A DNA stretch of 46,405 bases from Hahella ganghwensis DSM 17046 (GCF_000376785.1 NZ_AQXX01000089.1:1-46405); one strand, 5' to 3'. Positions 27,342 to 36,823 are shown, counted from the stretch's first letter. Numbers and translations: made by a program. The notes: generated from the sequence alone by a model not told the origin.

Positions 27342-27979
27342 TACCACTCTCCTTTCAGGCAGCGCAGTAGCGCGTTGCAGGTGGCAGAAGACACAGCACT
27401 TCCACCCTGGCGCCCTAACAGCGTGATGCATTCAACTCCGAGTGAGTAGTGGAGGTCCCATAAAGCCTGTTTGGACTCTGCTGCCCCGACAAAGCCCACC
27501 GGCATACCGATGATCAGTGCGGGTCTGGGACTCCCAGATTCCAACATTTCAAGTAAGCGAAATAATGCCGTGGGCGCGTTCCCGATGATCACAACACTGT
27601 TTTCAAGTAATGGAGGCCAGAGTTTAAGCGCTGCCATGGAGCGCGTTTCCTGCTTCTGCGCAGCCAGTGCCGGTACTCTTGGATCATTGAGAAAGCAGAA
27701 CGGTTCAGATGCCAGCATTCGTTTAGTGAGCCCCTGCTTTACCATTTCGGCGTCGCAGAGTATCGGGCAACATTCAGACAATGCTTCCAGCCCCCTTTCG
27801 CAAGCCTTGGCACTGAAGCGTACCTGCGAGGCCACTTCCGGCATTCCGATACTGTGAACGATCCGCATTACGACTTGCGCCTGCGCCGGAGTCAGTCCGT
27901 TGAGGTCTGTCAGCGCCCGAATTTGCCTGAAGCTTTCCTGCTCGATCTGTTGGGGACTGGTTTCGTAGTCGAATGTCAT
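27338..27979 (-). CDS. cobH: Precorrin-8X methylmutase (CobH/CbiC)
   Basis: CobH/CbiC moves the C11 methyl to C12, giving hydrogenobyrinate or cobyrinate. The 213-aa product is of normal length. The catalytic His lies in VVMRIVHSIGMPEVASQV. Other conserved parts are CPILCDAEMVKQGLTKRML, VVIIGNAPTALFRLLEML, LIIGMPVGFVGAAESKQAL and a GRQGGSAVSSATCNALL tail (normally G.KGGS..AAA..NAL). It lies between cbiX (46-base gap) and cbiET (overlap) in the operon. Confidence 0.95.
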   Translation of the reverse strand: MTFDYETSPQQIEQESFRQIRALTDLNGLTPAQAQVVMRIVHSIGMPEVASQVRFSAKACERGLEALSECCPILCDAEMVKQGLTKRMLASEPFCFLNDPRVPALAAQKQETRSMAALKLWPPLLENSVVIIGNAPTALFRLLEMLESGSPRPALIIGMPVGFVGAAESKQALWDLHYSLGVECITLLGRQGGSAVSSATCNALLRCLKGEWY

Positions 27980-28025
27980 CTGATCAGCTTATTTTTCTTC
28001 AATAGAGACGGTTTTTAGCCAGAAC

Positions 28026-29027
28026 CTATTGTGGTTCTTTGCTGCGTTCATGCTCGATCTTATCGTGACCCTGATCATGGCCGTGATCATGGTGGTGATG
28101 ATGGTGATGGTGATGATGACCGTGATCAGCATCGGTGCCGATACCCTGCACATGATGGTGATGGCTTTCCTGGGGACGACCCACTTTGTGTTCAGCGCCG
28201 ACGATCTGCACCCGGTACTGACACAGCTGGCAGTTCATATTCGGGTTGCCCGCCTCAATTTCCCCCAGCTTTTCCACGAAAGTATCGATCACCTTGGCGT
28301 GGTCGTTCAGATAGGAAGCTTTTACCACCGCCACTTCTGGATGCGCCTCCGCGTATTCATCCACCCAGGCGTAGATCTTCTTGACCAGTCTTCCGGTAAA
28401 CAGGAAATACGGAAACACAATGACTTGTTTGAAACCCAGTCCGTGGGCACGCTCCAGACAGTCCGGTACCAATGGGGTCGTCACTCCGCTGTAACAGGTT
28501 GTCGCCCAACCAAAGCCCATGCCTTCTTCAAGAAACCGGGTAATCTTACAAATATTGGAGTTGGCGTCTGCGTCTGAGGCGCCTCTGCCGACCACGACCA
28601 ACAAAGTATCCTTGCGCTGGTAGCCAGATCCCACCTGAGCTTTCAGTTCTTCCTCTGCCTGTTCTATACGCGCCTGGGCGGCCTGGAGCATTTTGGGGTT
28701 TACTCCCAGCTCAGCGCCATAATCTATCTTGATTCCATACTCCAATTGAAGCGCATTCAGTTCACTGGGGATGTCGTTTTTGGCATGCCCGCCAGCCATT
28801 AACATACCGGGAATGGCCTGGATGTGAGTGGCGCCTTTGGATACCAGATTTTCCACCCCCTGGGCGATAATCGGACGCACGAATTCAAGGAACCCGGTCT
28901 CCACCAGTCGATCAGGGAAACGTTCCCGGAAGTGTTCCGCCAACTGATAAAATTCTTCCACGGCTTCGACGTCGCGGGACCCATGCCCTACGAACAAAAT
29001 CGCAGGTTTATCGGGTGAAGTTGTCAT
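28026..29027 (-). CDS. cbiX: Long-form sirohydrochlorin cobaltochelatase CbiX with His-rich, CxxC tail
   Basis: The 333-aa product has two class II chelatase halves. The first contains the catalytic His in AILFVGHGSRDVEAVEEFYQ and GGHAKNDIP. The second contains VVGRGASDADANSNICKITR and QVIVFPYFLFTGRLVKKIY. The C-terminus carries the MxCxxC motif (NPNMNCQLCQYRVQIVG) known to bind a 4Fe-4S cluster in long CbiX proteins. It is followed by a tail in which most residues are His or Asp (one run of ten His). The tail is encoded by a CAT/CAC repeat at about 28060-28125. CbiX inserts cobalt into sirohydrochlorin, the first committed step of the early-cobalt pathway. Confidence 0.95.
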   Translation of the reverse strand: MTTSPDKPAILFVGHGSRDVEAVEEFYQLAEHFRERFPDRLVETGFLEFVRPIIAQGVENLVSKGATHIQAIPGMLMAGGHAKNDIPSELNALQLEYGIKIDYGAELGVNPKMLQAAQARIEQAEEELKAQVGSGYQRKDTLLVVVGRGASDADANSNICKITRFLEEGMGFGWATTCYSGVTTPLVPDCLERAHGLGFKQVIVFPYFLFTGRLVKKIYAWVDEYAEAHPEVAVVKASYLNDHAKVIDTFVEKLGEIEAGNPNMNCQLCQYRVQIVGAEHKVGRPQESHHHHVQGIGTDADHGHHHHHHHHHHDHGHDQGHDKIEHERSKEPQ

Positions 29028-29037
29028 GACTAGACCT

Positions 29038-29838
29038 CTACTCTCTATTTGTCACTGCTCTGGAAAATCGACCTGTAGCGCTCAGCGTCTTAAACTGCTC
29101 GAGCACAAAGGATTCCATGGCAGCAATATTGTTAAACTCATCATCAACCGGAGTCAGCTCCGGCCGTTCCAGCATGTATACCGGGATGTTCAGTTCCCGC
29201 GCGGCCTGCAATTTGGCAACCGTGGCATCGCCCCCACTGTTCTTGCTGATGACGGCATCAATGCCATGTTGACGCATCAGGTTCCGTTCATTCGCCACTT
29301 CAAACGGGCCGATGGCTTTGACCCATTCCATATCACCGGGTAAGGGAAACCTGGGCTCTACTGCCGTTCGCAACAACTGTCGCTGTCCCTGCTGCTGGTA
29401 TTCAGCCAGCCTCTCCAGAATGCCCTGATCCGGCTGCCCGGCTGTCAGAAAAAGCGACTTTTTGGTACTAACCGAATCCAACAATTCAAACCAGTCCGAA
29501 AAACGGCTCCAGTTGTCTTCTTTCTGTGGCCGCCAGGCCGGACGCTGAAAGCGCCAGTAAGGTATGCCCGTGAAAGCCGCGCTTTCCCTCGCCGTTTCGC
29601 TCATTTTCCTGGCGTAAGGATGAGTTACATCCAAAATGGCACTGATATTCTGCTCACAAAGGAAACGGTCCAAACCTCCCACCTGGGTATAGCCACCACT
29701 GAACACCTCACAAGAGACGTTAGGGGTTCTGACCAAACCTGCAATGCTGTAAATAAGTTGAACTCCCTGTCTGCTGAGGCTTTCGGCCAGTCGCCTTCCA
29801 TCTGCCGTTCCGCCCAGTAGCAAAAGAGTGCCTTTCAT
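29038..29838 (-). CDS. cobK: Precorrin-6A / cobalt-precorrin-6A reductase (CobK/CbiJ)
   Basis: The 266-aa product begins [20 protein letters not shown], with the NAD(P)H-binding glycine motif. It continues with [44 protein letters not shown] and a C-terminal [37 protein letters not shown], all typical of CobK/CbiJ. It reduces the macrocycle with NAD(P)H before the C5/C15 methylations. It overlaps cbiD by an ATGA and is 10 bases before cbiX. Confidence 0.94.
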   Translation of the reverse strand: MKGTLLLLGGTADGRRLAESLSRQGVQLIYSIAGLVRTPNVSCEVFSGGYTQVGGLDRFLCEQNISAILDVTHPYARKMSETARESAAFTGIPYWRFQRPAWRPQKEDNWSRFSDWFELLDSVSTKKSLFLTAGQPDQGILERLAEYQQQGQRQLLRTAVEPRFPLPGDMEWVKAIGPFEVANERNLMRQHGIDAVISKNSGGDATVAKLQAARELNIPVYMLERPELTPVDDEFNNIAAMESFVLEQFKTLSATGRFSRAVTNRE

Positions 29839-30992
29839 CCTTGCAACCCCTCAAACGCACTCCCAACAAATCGGCCCTTCCGGTCCACTGCCCAGACTTC
29901 GAGTTCTACATCCAGGGGAACCATACTTCTTGCCTTGGCAAGCGCCTGTCGACAAACCTCATCCGCAAGAGGTATCTCTTTGCTAACACAAAGTTTCAGC
30001 ACTTCTATGGTGGTGTTGGCCTGTAAAACCTGATGAATCAGGTCATTATCAGCGCCCAGGTTTCCAGCCATTTCTGCCAGTTGCTTAAAATCAATCGACG
30101 AGGCTCGGCTGTGCAGGTCCAGATGGCCGTTAGCCAGCTTGGTCATCTTGCCGAAGCCGCCACAGAGACTGACTTTTTTGATCCTGACCCGGCGGAGATA
30201 TTTCAATACCGCACCGGCAAAATCCCCCATCTCGATGAGAGCCATATCCGTCAGGCCGTAAAGGTCTCGTATGGCTGCCTCACTACTGCTGCCAGTGGTG
30301 GCGGCAATATGGTCAATACCGTTGGCATGGGCCACATCGATCCCCTGATGAATCGAGGCAATATAGGCAGAGCAAGAAAACGGCCTGACTATGCCAGTCG
30401 TTCCCAATATGGACAGTCCTCCTACGATTCCCAGACGTGGGTTCATGGTTTTCAGGGCCAGTTCATGCCCGTTTTCCACACCGACAGCCACTTCAAAACC
30501 GCCCAGGTAGCCAAACTGCTCAGCTGCCTGTTCAAGATGATCCCGGATCATTTGACGGGGAACCGGATTAATAGACGGCTCCCCTACCCCCAGACTCAGC
30601 CCGTCCCGGGTGACAGTACCAACGCCTTCGGCGGCTTTAAACATCACTCCGGGTTGCGACCGCAGACGTAAACGAACGAAGACCCTGGCGCCGTGAGTCA
30701 CGTCCGGATCGTCGCCGGCATTCTTAATCGTTGACGCCATCACTTGCTGTTCGTCAACTCGCTGAAGGTCACTGATTTGCAACCTAACGAGTTTCCCCCG
30801 AGGTAACTTCACGGAGACTTCTTGTGGTAAATCCCGCTGTGGTAAATCCCGCTCTTTCAGATCAGAACAGGCATGAGCATTATTGCCATTCAGCAGACGC
30901 TGGGCGGCGGCAACGCAACAAGCCGTCGCACAAGTGCCAGTGGTCAAACCGGTCCTCAGCTTTTGAGGCTGCTCACTACTTTCCGGCCACAT
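29835..30992 (-). CDS. cbiD: Cobalt-precorrin-5B C1-methyltransferase CbiD
   Basis: CbiD methylates C1 in the oxygen-independent pathway and can replace CobF in some aerobic organisms. The product (385 aa) shows the family start [20 protein letters not shown], then [75 protein letters not shown] and [23 protein letters not shown] 30992 is preferred (AGG 8 nt ahead) over the GTG at 31001. A 15-bp perfect tandem duplication (30823-30852) encodes a repeated RDLPQ in a variable loop after the first motif. Confidence 0.95.
   Translation of the reverse strand: MWPESSEQPQKLRTGLTTGTCATACCVAAAQRLLNGNNAHACSDLKERDLPQRDLPQEVSVKLPRGKLVRLQISDLQRVDEQQVMASTIKNAGDDPDVTHGARVFVRLRLRSQPGVMFKAAEGVGTVTRDGLSLGVGEPSINPVPRQMIRDHLEQAAEQFGYLGGFEVAVGVENGHELALKTMNPRLGIVGGLSILGTTGIVRPFSCSAYIASIHQGIDVAHANGIDHIAATTGSSSEAAIRDLYGLTDMALIEMGDFAGAVLKYLRRVRIKKVSLCGGFGKMTKLANGHLDLHSRASSIDFKQLAEMAGNLGADNDLIHQVLQANTTIEVLKLCVSKEIPLADEVCRQALAKARSMVPLDVELEVWAVDRKGRFVGSAFEGLQG
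30823..30852. repeat. 15-bp perfect tandem duplication inside cbiD
   Basis: The 15-base unit TGTGGTAAATCCCGC occurs at 30823-30837 and again at 30838-30852. It is in frame and duplicates five residues in a surface-type loop, so the protein stays intact. It looks like a recent slippage event. Confidence 0.85.
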
Positions 30993-31017
30993 CGGGGACA
31001 CCTGACTGCAACATCAA

Positions 31018-31668
31018 TCAAACAACCTGACTCAGCCAATAGCTGCCAAGCACCACGGAGACAGAAGCAATCAGATATTGGTTCCAGCGAAACCAGCGCT
31101 CGCTGAAACGCTGGAGTTTAAGCTGGACCGTCCCAAGCCCAAGACCGAAGCACAACATGGACAGCAGAACGCCAAGGGAAAAGACCAGGATATAAGCCAC
31201 GGCAATCACTAACTGGCCCTGTGTAATCACGGGTACCAATGCCAATGCCGAGGCACTGCCCGCAAGACCATGCAGCATACCCACCATTAATGGCGCCCTT
31301 GGCTTCCCGGTCTGCCCGCGTGTTTTTAGTAATCGGTTTTTTTCCAATTCAGAGCCTTCACCCGACCGCGAGCGATAGCGCCAGAAACACATTATCCCGA
31401 TAGCGATGAGCAGAATTCCCACACTTGCTTCCGCTGAAATCTGTAACGCCTCAGGTAAACGAAACCCCAGTCCGAACAACAGCAGACCGCAGGCCAATAA
31501 CACACCGCCATGCCCAAGAGCCCAGCTGGCGCAATACAGCAGCGTGCGGCGAATACCGGTTTTTTCACTGCTGAGTGCAGAAACGGCCATAACATGATCC
31601 GGGTCCAGTGCATGGACAAATCCCAAAGAAAATCCTGCACCGATCAGTGCGATAGAACTAGACAACAC
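31018..31668 (-). CDS. NiCoT/HoxN-like nickel-cobalt transporter
   Basis: The 216-aa membrane protein carries the nickel/cobalt transporter signature LGFVHALDPDHVMAVSALSS (HAxDxDH motif) in its first helices and about six transmembrane segments. A second conserved pair GMLHGLAGSASALAL lies in the middle. It is shorter than classical NiCoT proteins and resembles the compact UreH/HupE-like branch. Given its place in the operon, cobalt is the likely substrate. The start is a GTG at 31668 with AGGAGAT upstream, overlapping the cobB stop by 11 bases. Confidence 0.85.
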   Translation of the reverse strand: MLSSSIALIGAGFSLGFVHALDPDHVMAVSALSSEKTGIRRTLLYCASWALGHGGVLLACGLLLFGLGFRLPEALQISAEASVGILLIAIGIMCFWRYRSRSGEGSELEKNRLLKTRGQTGKPRAPLMVGMLHGLAGSASALALVPVITQGQLVIAVAYILVFSLGVLLSMLCFGLGLGTVQLKLQRFSERWFRWNQYLIASVSVVLGSYWLSQVV

Positions 31669-33139
31669 AACTTATCTCCTGATCCCCTGAAATGGTCGCT
31701 TTTCGGTAAAACAGGGCGGCCACCGCCTCAGGGTTGGATGGAAAGAAAAGGTGGAGATAGGTCGCCGTAAGGCCCTGTAATCGAAAGATGGGCTCTCCAG
31801 GGGCAGAATGACGCTGCCGGCGACCATACCCGATAGGCTCCGGGGTATCAAAACTACGTGAACGGTGATGAGCATGGGCCTGGACTTCACCTTCCGGGAG
31901 CACAGCGGTCTGCATTCCCTGGCACCCTCTTTTTCCACGCATCATGCCTTTACCGGGAATCAGTCCCAGCATGTTAAAGGTGTTTTCATCCAGGTCCGTC
32001 AGAGTTTCCAGGCAATACAGGAAGCCACCACATTCCGCCAGAATAGGACGCTGCTGAATGAAGTGTTGCCTGATCGCCTCTTTCATAGGCTCATTGGCAG
32101 AAAGCACTTCGGCATAAAGTTCCGGATAACCCCCGGGCAACCAGATTGCATCAACCGATCCTGGCTCGCTGTCATGCAGTGGGGAAAAGAATTCAAATTG
32201 GGCGCCAAGCTCATTGAGCAGGCGCAGATTTGCAGCATAGATAAAACTGAACGCCTCATCTTTGGCAATCCCCACACGCAGGCCCTGTAGCGGTCTACCT
32301 AAACCTCCTTCCCTTGCTGCAACCGGTGCTTGAAAAAGCACACCCTTTGTTTCGTTTGTCTTACCTGGTCGACTGTTCTCACTTGACCCATTTTTCTCAT
32401 CGAGCCCTATTTTTTTAATTAGGCCTGTATCCAATGAGGTTTTAAGCGCAAACAACTCTGAAGCCTCAATCCCCCCGGCAGCCAGCGCCTTGGCTCCGGC
32501 TTCAAATCGTTCCTCCAGCTCTTGCCTGACTTCACTGGCCTGTACCAACCCGAGGTGTCTTTCCGGTAACGCCAGCTCCGGATTTCTTGGCATTGTGGCA
32601 ATAAGAGGAAGCGATTCCGGTAAGTTATCCCGAATCAATTGAGCATGGCGCTCTGATCCGCAGTGATTGGCGATCACCCCGACCAGGTTAATGTCCTGGC
32701 GAAACCCGGCCAAACCCGCTGCAATAGCAGCCGCTGTCTGGGCCATCCCCTTTACATCCATCACCAGTATGACCGGAATGCCGAAACAAGCCGCTAAATC
32801 GGCACTGGAAGGTTCTCCATCAAAAATCCCCATAGCACCTTCGACAAGAATCAGGTCCGCGTCTTGTGCTGCCTGGTGTAAGGCCTGACGACAGTAGTCC
32901 TCACCGGCCATCCAAAGATCAAGTTGTTCTACCGGGTGACCTGATGCCTGCTCCAGTATTTGGGGGTCCAGATAATCCGGGCCGGTCTTGAAGACTCTCA
33001 CCCTGATCCCCTGATTGCGCAGATAACGGGCAAGCGCGGCAGTGACCGTCGTTTTACCCTGGCCAGAGGCTGGAGCCGCCAGAAAGTATGCTGGACAACA
33101 AACTGATGTCTCAACCTGATCCGGGATTGCAACCGACAT
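31658..33139 (-). CDS. cobB: Cobyrinic / hydrogenobyrinic acid a,c-diamide synthase
   Basis: The 493-aa product has an ATP-dependent N-terminal domain (P-loop LAAPASGQGKTTVTAALARY, VFKTGPDYLDP, LVEGAMGIFDG) and a C-terminal class I glutamine amidotransferase-like domain. The latter has IWLPGGYPELYAEVL and the nucleophile Cys in RPILAECGGFLYCLETL. It amidates the a and c acetates with glutamine. A low-complexity linker of about 40 residues joins the domains. The CobB (hydrogenobyrinate) and CbiA (cobyrinate) versions cannot be separated by eye. Its ATG overlaps the cobO stop by one base. Confidence 0.95.
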   Translation of the reverse strand: MSVAIPDQVETSVCCPAYFLAAPASGQGKTTVTAALARYLRNQGIRVRVFKTGPDYLDPQILEQASGHPVEQLDLWMAGEDYCRQALHQAAQDADLILVEGAMGIFDGEPSSADLAACFGIPVILVMDVKGMAQTAAAIAAGLAGFRQDINLVGVIANHCGSERHAQLIRDNLPESLPLIATMPRNPELALPERHLGLVQASEVRQELEERFEAGAKALAAGGIEASELFALKTSLDTGLIKKIGLDEKNGSSENSRPGKTNETKGVLFQAPVAAREGGLGRPLQGLRVGIAKDEAFSFIYAANLRLLNELGAQFEFFSPLHDSEPGSVDAIWLPGGYPELYAEVLSANEPMKEAIRQHFIQQRPILAECGGFLYCLETLTDLDENTFNMLGLIPGKGMMRGKRGCQGMQTAVLPEGEVQAHAHHRSRSFDTPEPIGYGRRQRHSAPGEPIFRLQGLTATYLHLFFPSNPEAVAALFYRKATISGDQEISCVV

Positions 33140-33732
33140 TAGAATTCGATTCCTGCCTGGGCTTTGACACCGAGCCGGAAGGCGTGACGCTCCTCCTGCA
33201 CGACACTGATAGTGTCTCCGATGTCCAGTAGCGGCCGCGCCATAGTGCGGCCGGTAATGATAACATTCTGCATGGGCGGCCTTTGTTTAAGCGCCTCCAC
33301 CACCGGCTCTACATCCAGGTAGCCATATTTGAACATGTAACTCATTTCATCGAAGACCAGCATGTCGTAGCTTTCGTCGGCGAGTAGCTTTTTGGCAAGC
33401 TCCCAGGCCTTTTGGGCGGCTGCGATATCCTGTTCCCGATCCTGGGTTTCCCAGGTAAATCCGTGCCCCATGACGTGCCAGTCGACTTGCGGGTGGTCCT
33501 TAAAGAACAGATGTTCACCGGTTTCAGTTCGCCCTTTGATAAATTGGATCACCGCACAGCGCTTGCCGTGGCCGACTGACCTGAGCATAGTGCCAAAGGC
33601 AGAACTGCTCTTACCCTTGCCATTTCCTTTCAGAAGAATCAGGATGCCGCGCTCTTCTGACGCCTGGGCAATCTTGGCATCCATCACGGCTTTTTTGGCC
33701 GCCATTTTCTGTCGATGCTTGTCTTCGGTCAT
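33139..33732 (-). CDS. cobO: Corrinoid adenosyltransferase CobO/BtuR (CobA type)
   Basis: The 197-aa product has the P-loop GILILLKGNGKGKSSSAFGT and the family segments CAVIQFIKGRTETGEHLFF, MLVFDEMSYMFKYGYLD and NVIITGRTMARPLLDIGDTI. It transfers the adenosyl group from ATP to cob(I)yrinate a,c-diamide or salvaged corrinoids. The start ATG at 33732 has AGGA upstream. The gene follows the chelatase subunit by 51 bases. Confidence 0.96.
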   Translation of the reverse strand: MTEDKHRQKMAAKKAVMDAKIAQASEERGILILLKGNGKGKSSSAFGTMLRSVGHGKRCAVIQFIKGRTETGEHLFFKDHPQVDWHVMGHGFTWETQDREQDIAAAQKAWELAKKLLADESYDMLVFDEMSYMFKYGYLDVEPVVEALKQRPPMQNVIITGRTMARPLLDIGDTISVVQEERHAFRLGVKAQAGIEF

Positions 33733-33783
33733 TAATCCTGAGACTCCTCTGTTTGATCCCGCGATAAAATGAATGATTGTCTA

Positions 33784-35562
33784 TCAGGCCGGTCCAGTAC
33801 CTGCTGCGTTATTGATGCCGGTCAAAGTCAGATAAACGGCACCAAGTTGCTCGGCAAGGGCTGCCGCTCTTCCCCGTTTCACCCTTGACTGTTCAATATC
33901 AATCACCGTGCATTCCCCAGGCAAAGCAATATCTGTAATCGTTTGTCGGGTAAGACCATCGGTCAGTAGATAAGTGAATAATTGAATATCGGGTTCCTGC
34001 TTAGAAAGTTTCTTCAGATAAGCATGGGCTTTCAGTAATACGTCCCGCACCGGCGTTCCTCCACCGGCCTCCAGACTGTTCATCAGATGACGTATATCCT
34101 TCGGTGATCTCATTTGTCTGGCGAGCAGGTTCTGTACCTGCTCATTACCAAACCCGATAATCTGCAACTGGTGTCGTTCCAGATATGCCTGTTCAGCGAT
34201 GCGGGAAACAATTCCCTTGGCTTTACCAAAGTGACTGTTTCTCAAAGTGGACGCCGAAGCATCCAGTAACACAAGGTGCAATACCGGACACCCACTCCGG
34301 CCCTTTTTGAAGCTGATTTTTTCCGGCGGCCAGTTCGCTCCGTTTGTCAGCAGGGTCCGAAACCAGTCGGGAAGACTCTTTTTCTGTCTTTTGGCATTGC
34401 CCGTTCCGGCTCTGGTACCGGCGAGCCGTCGCGCATTGGGTGACTTGATCGATAAATGAGACCTGTTATATCCAGTCGACTGGCTTGATGTCGGTGCAGA
34501 TGTGCTGAGAAAATCGCCCGCTTTTTCATTATCCATCTCCTGAGACTGGGGCGGCATCGCTCCCCACTGTCCAGCCTCAGCTTCTACCTGCTCAGTGTCG
34601 GAATCCGCTGTATTCGGTTCTGCAGCAATGGACTCATTCTGGTTAATTGAGGTAGGCGGTCTGGAGAATGGTGGACGCGGGTTTTCAGGTGGCCTGGGAG
34701 GTTGCCGGCTTCTTCTGCGATGCGCCAGTACTAGCGACTCAACCGCATCGATGTCCTCAAGGGATACAAAATCATTCTGGCGCCAGGCGGCATTCGCCAC
34801 GGCTGCCCGATACCACACGATATCCGCCCGCAGACCATCGACACAGGCAGCCTCACAACGGCGGGCTATCTCGACTCTCAGTTCATCGCTACAATGAACT
34901 TTTCCCAGGTGTTCTCTGGCGCGAAGGATATTTTCCCTGAGGGTCTTCTGCTCACGATGATATGACTCGCAGAAATCGGCGGGATTCTGGTCGAAGGCTT
35001 CACGTCTACGGACGATTTCGATTCGCTCTTCAAGGTTGTATTGACTGTCCAGTTCAACCATCAAACCGAAACGGTCACTGAGTTGTGGGCGCAACTCTCC
35101 TTCATCCGGATTCATCGTACCCACCAGCAAAAAATCGGATGCATGGGAATGACTGATGCCGTCCCGTTCGACCCGATTGACCCCACTGGCCGCAACATCC
35201 AATAAAAGATCGACCAACGGGTCCGCCAGCAGATTAACCTCATCCACATACAGAACCCCCTTATGGGCCTTGGCCAGTATACCGGGGTTGAACATAACTT
35301 CCCGTTCGTGGAGCACTTGCTGCAGATTCATGGTACCGGTGACCATTTCTTCGGTTGCCCCGAGAGGCAGCGTGACGAATGCCGGCTGATCAGGCAAAAC
35401 ATCTGCCAGCCCCCGGGCCAGGGTCGATTTGGCACACCCCCGTGGACCGCTGATAAGAACACCACCAATTCTGGGATTAACGGCGGCCAGGATCAGTGCT
35501 CGTTTAAAGGGCGCTTGTCCGGCCACTGCCGAAAACGGGTAATCAGGCACTTGCGGCGACAT
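33784..35562 (-). CDS. ChlI/ChlD-type fused AAA+ / vWA chelatase subunit
   Basis: The 592-aa product has an N-terminal AAA+ domain like magnesium chelatase BchI. It has Walker A GPRGCAKSTLARGL, HKGVLYVDEVNLLADPLVD (Walker B) and LVGTMNPDEGELRPQLSDRF. A Pro- and acid-rich linker (about residues 290-390) leads to a von Willebrand A domain with the MIDAS motif LLDASASTLRNSHF, then GGGTPVRDVL and YLLTDGLT. Such fusions act as the ATPase partner of CobN in organisms lacking CobS and CobT, which fits the operon. It overlaps cbtA by 20 bases. It contains both the I and D parts in one chain. Confidence 0.92.
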   Translation of the reverse strand: MSPQVPDYPFSAVAGQAPFKRALILAAVNPRIGGVLISGPRGCAKSTLARGLADVLPDQPAFVTLPLGATEEMVTGTMNLQQVLHEREVMFNPGILAKAHKGVLYVDEVNLLADPLVDLLLDVAASGVNRVERDGISHSHASDFLLVGTMNPDEGELRPQLSDRFGLMVELDSQYNLEERIEIVRRREAFDQNPADFCESYHREQKTLRENILRAREHLGKVHCSDELRVEIARRCEAACVDGLRADIVWYRAAVANAAWRQNDFVSLEDIDAVESLVLAHRRRSRQPPRPPENPRPPFSRPPTSINQNESIAAEPNTADSDTEQVEAEAGQWGAMPPQSQEMDNEKAGDFLSTSAPTSSQSTGYNRSHLSIKSPNARRLAGTRAGTGNAKRQKKSLPDWFRTLLTNGANWPPEKISFKKGRSGCPVLHLVLLDASASTLRNSHFGKAKGIVSRIAEQAYLERHQLQIIGFGNEQVQNLLARQMRSPKDIRHLMNSLEAGGGTPVRDVLLKAHAYLKKLSKQEPDIQLFTYLLTDGLTRQTITDIALPGECTVIDIEQSRVKRGRAAALAEQLGAVYLTLTGINNAAGTGPA

Positions 35563-36418
35563 TGTTATTGGAGTCTTTCAATACCCGGCGATTCAGAACC
35601 CAGGCACTCAACAATCCCAATGCTACCCAGAAAAGCAGATTGGCCAAGCTACTGGCGATAATGAAGTCGTGATGCAGACCACTCAGCGCCTCCACGGCCC
35701 CGGCATCAGGATGAGAAAACTCCGGTCCATCGTTATGTGGTGCACCGATGATAAACGGCACTACAATCGCAACCAGTCCCAGTGCTTTCCATTTGATGGG
35801 GGTAAATGCGAGAACCGCCAATCCGACGCCTGTCGCTATAACGGTCAATATCCACCATTCCTGACGAAATGACAGAGGCGCAGCTTCAATGCCAGGGATC
35901 TCCGGCGGTAAACCGATACCGGGGGCAGCGAAAAAAGCCAGGAATCCGGCCACTCCCCAATACAGTCCTTTCACTGGGTTGATCCTGGTGATTCCCAAGC
36001 TTTGGAACTGTGCCATCAGGGCCAGTAATACCGCGGCGAATCCGATGCTGGCCATGATATTGGAGACCAGTGTATAAGAGGTCCGCTCAGCGCCATCTTC
36101 CGGAGCCCAGGCATCTTCGCCATGGCTGTGCCCATGGGAGCTGGAGTGATGATCGTTCTCATGAGAGTGGCTTTCAGCACCATGATGATTCTCAGTTGAC
36201 ACCTGGTGACTTTGACTGGAATGAACTGAATCGCCAGTTGCTTCCTGAGAGTGGGCTGCCAATTGCGATGAATCTGCCACAGGTGCGCCCTCTGGTAATT
36301 CATATTCCTCCGCAGCGAAAATAATGGGGGCAACTCCCACCATCTGGGCCGCTGACAGAAACAATCCCGCCAGCAAACCCACAAAAAGGGCGTTTAAAAT
36401 AATTCTCCGAAATATCAT
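35543..36418 (-). CDS. cbtA: Cobalt transporter CbtA
   Basis: The product (291 aa) begins MIFRRIILNALFVGLLAGLF, the usual CbtA opening, with about five predicted transmembrane helices. A His-rich extracytoplasmic loop (residues 50-95, with NHHGAESHSHENDHHSSSHG) lies between helices 1 and 2 and probably captures metal. Conserved parts include KGLYWGVAGFLAFFAAPGIG-LPPEIPG. CbtA/CbtB pairs are predicted cobalt uptake systems found under B12 riboswitches. ATG 36418 is chosen by homology; the frame is open to 36502. Confidence 0.93.
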   Translation of the reverse strand: MIFRRIILNALFVGLLAGLFLSAAQMVGVAPIIFAAEEYELPEGAPVADSSQLAAHSQEATGDSVHSSQSHQVSTENHHGAESHSHENDHHSSSHGHSHGEDAWAPEDGAERTSYTLVSNIMASIGFAAVLLALMAQFQSLGITRINPVKGLYWGVAGFLAFFAAPGIGLPPEIPGIEAAPLSFRQEWWILTVIATGVGLAVLAFTPIKWKALGLVAIVVPFIIGAPHNDGPEFSHPDAGAVEALSGLHHDFIIASSLANLLFWVALGLLSAWVLNRRVLKDSNNNVAASA

Positions 36419-36588
36419 TGTTGTCTGTTTCCCAATGCTCTTTATCGTGTTCCTCCGACATTGCCCTGGCACAGGACGATAAGACCTGTTGCCGCATAAC
36501 ACTTCAGTTACGGTGGCAATACCGGCTTTAGGCAGAATGACGCCCCACAGGCACCTGGCCTGAAGTAATCAAGCTGTAATCTGGAGTA

Positions 36589-36774
36589 TCAGTGGCAGGG
36601 AAATGCCAATGAGTGACGGGTATCATGGGCAGCGTTATGGGCCGCATCCATTGGCAGAAAGCCAACGGCATACAGAATCACTGCACCAAAGATCAAAGCA
36701 CTGGAAGTTTGTAGAAATGTGGAGGATACAGGCCGGGAGACGGACTGCGCCCTGGAGACTGATTGTGTCGACAT
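36589..36774 (-). CDS. cbtB: Cobalt transporter subunit CbtB
   Basis: The 61-aa product has one transmembrane helix (SALIFGAVILYAVGFLPMDA). It ends in a compact His motif, HNAAHDTRHSLAFPCH, the CbtB signature thought to bind cobalt. The ATG at 36774 has AGAGGT 7 nt ahead; an upstream frame start at 36792 would add six residues. It is the first gene after the riboswitch. A 170-base gap separates it from cbtA, unusually wide for this operon. Confidence 0.93.
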   Translation of the reverse strand: MSTQSVSRAQSVSRPVSSTFLQTSSALIFGAVILYAVGFLPMDAAHNAAHDTRHSLAFPCH

Positions 36775-36823
36775 ACTGATTACCTCTGGCACCCACCGTA
36801 CCTGCTAAGTAGAGATGAACAAT

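Noticed and set aside
28029-28577. Plus-strand frame rich in Met, Val and Ile that mimics a membrane protein
   Set aside because: It is the complement of the His/Asp repeat tail of cbiX; the hydrophobic pattern is an artefact of CAT/CAC codons.
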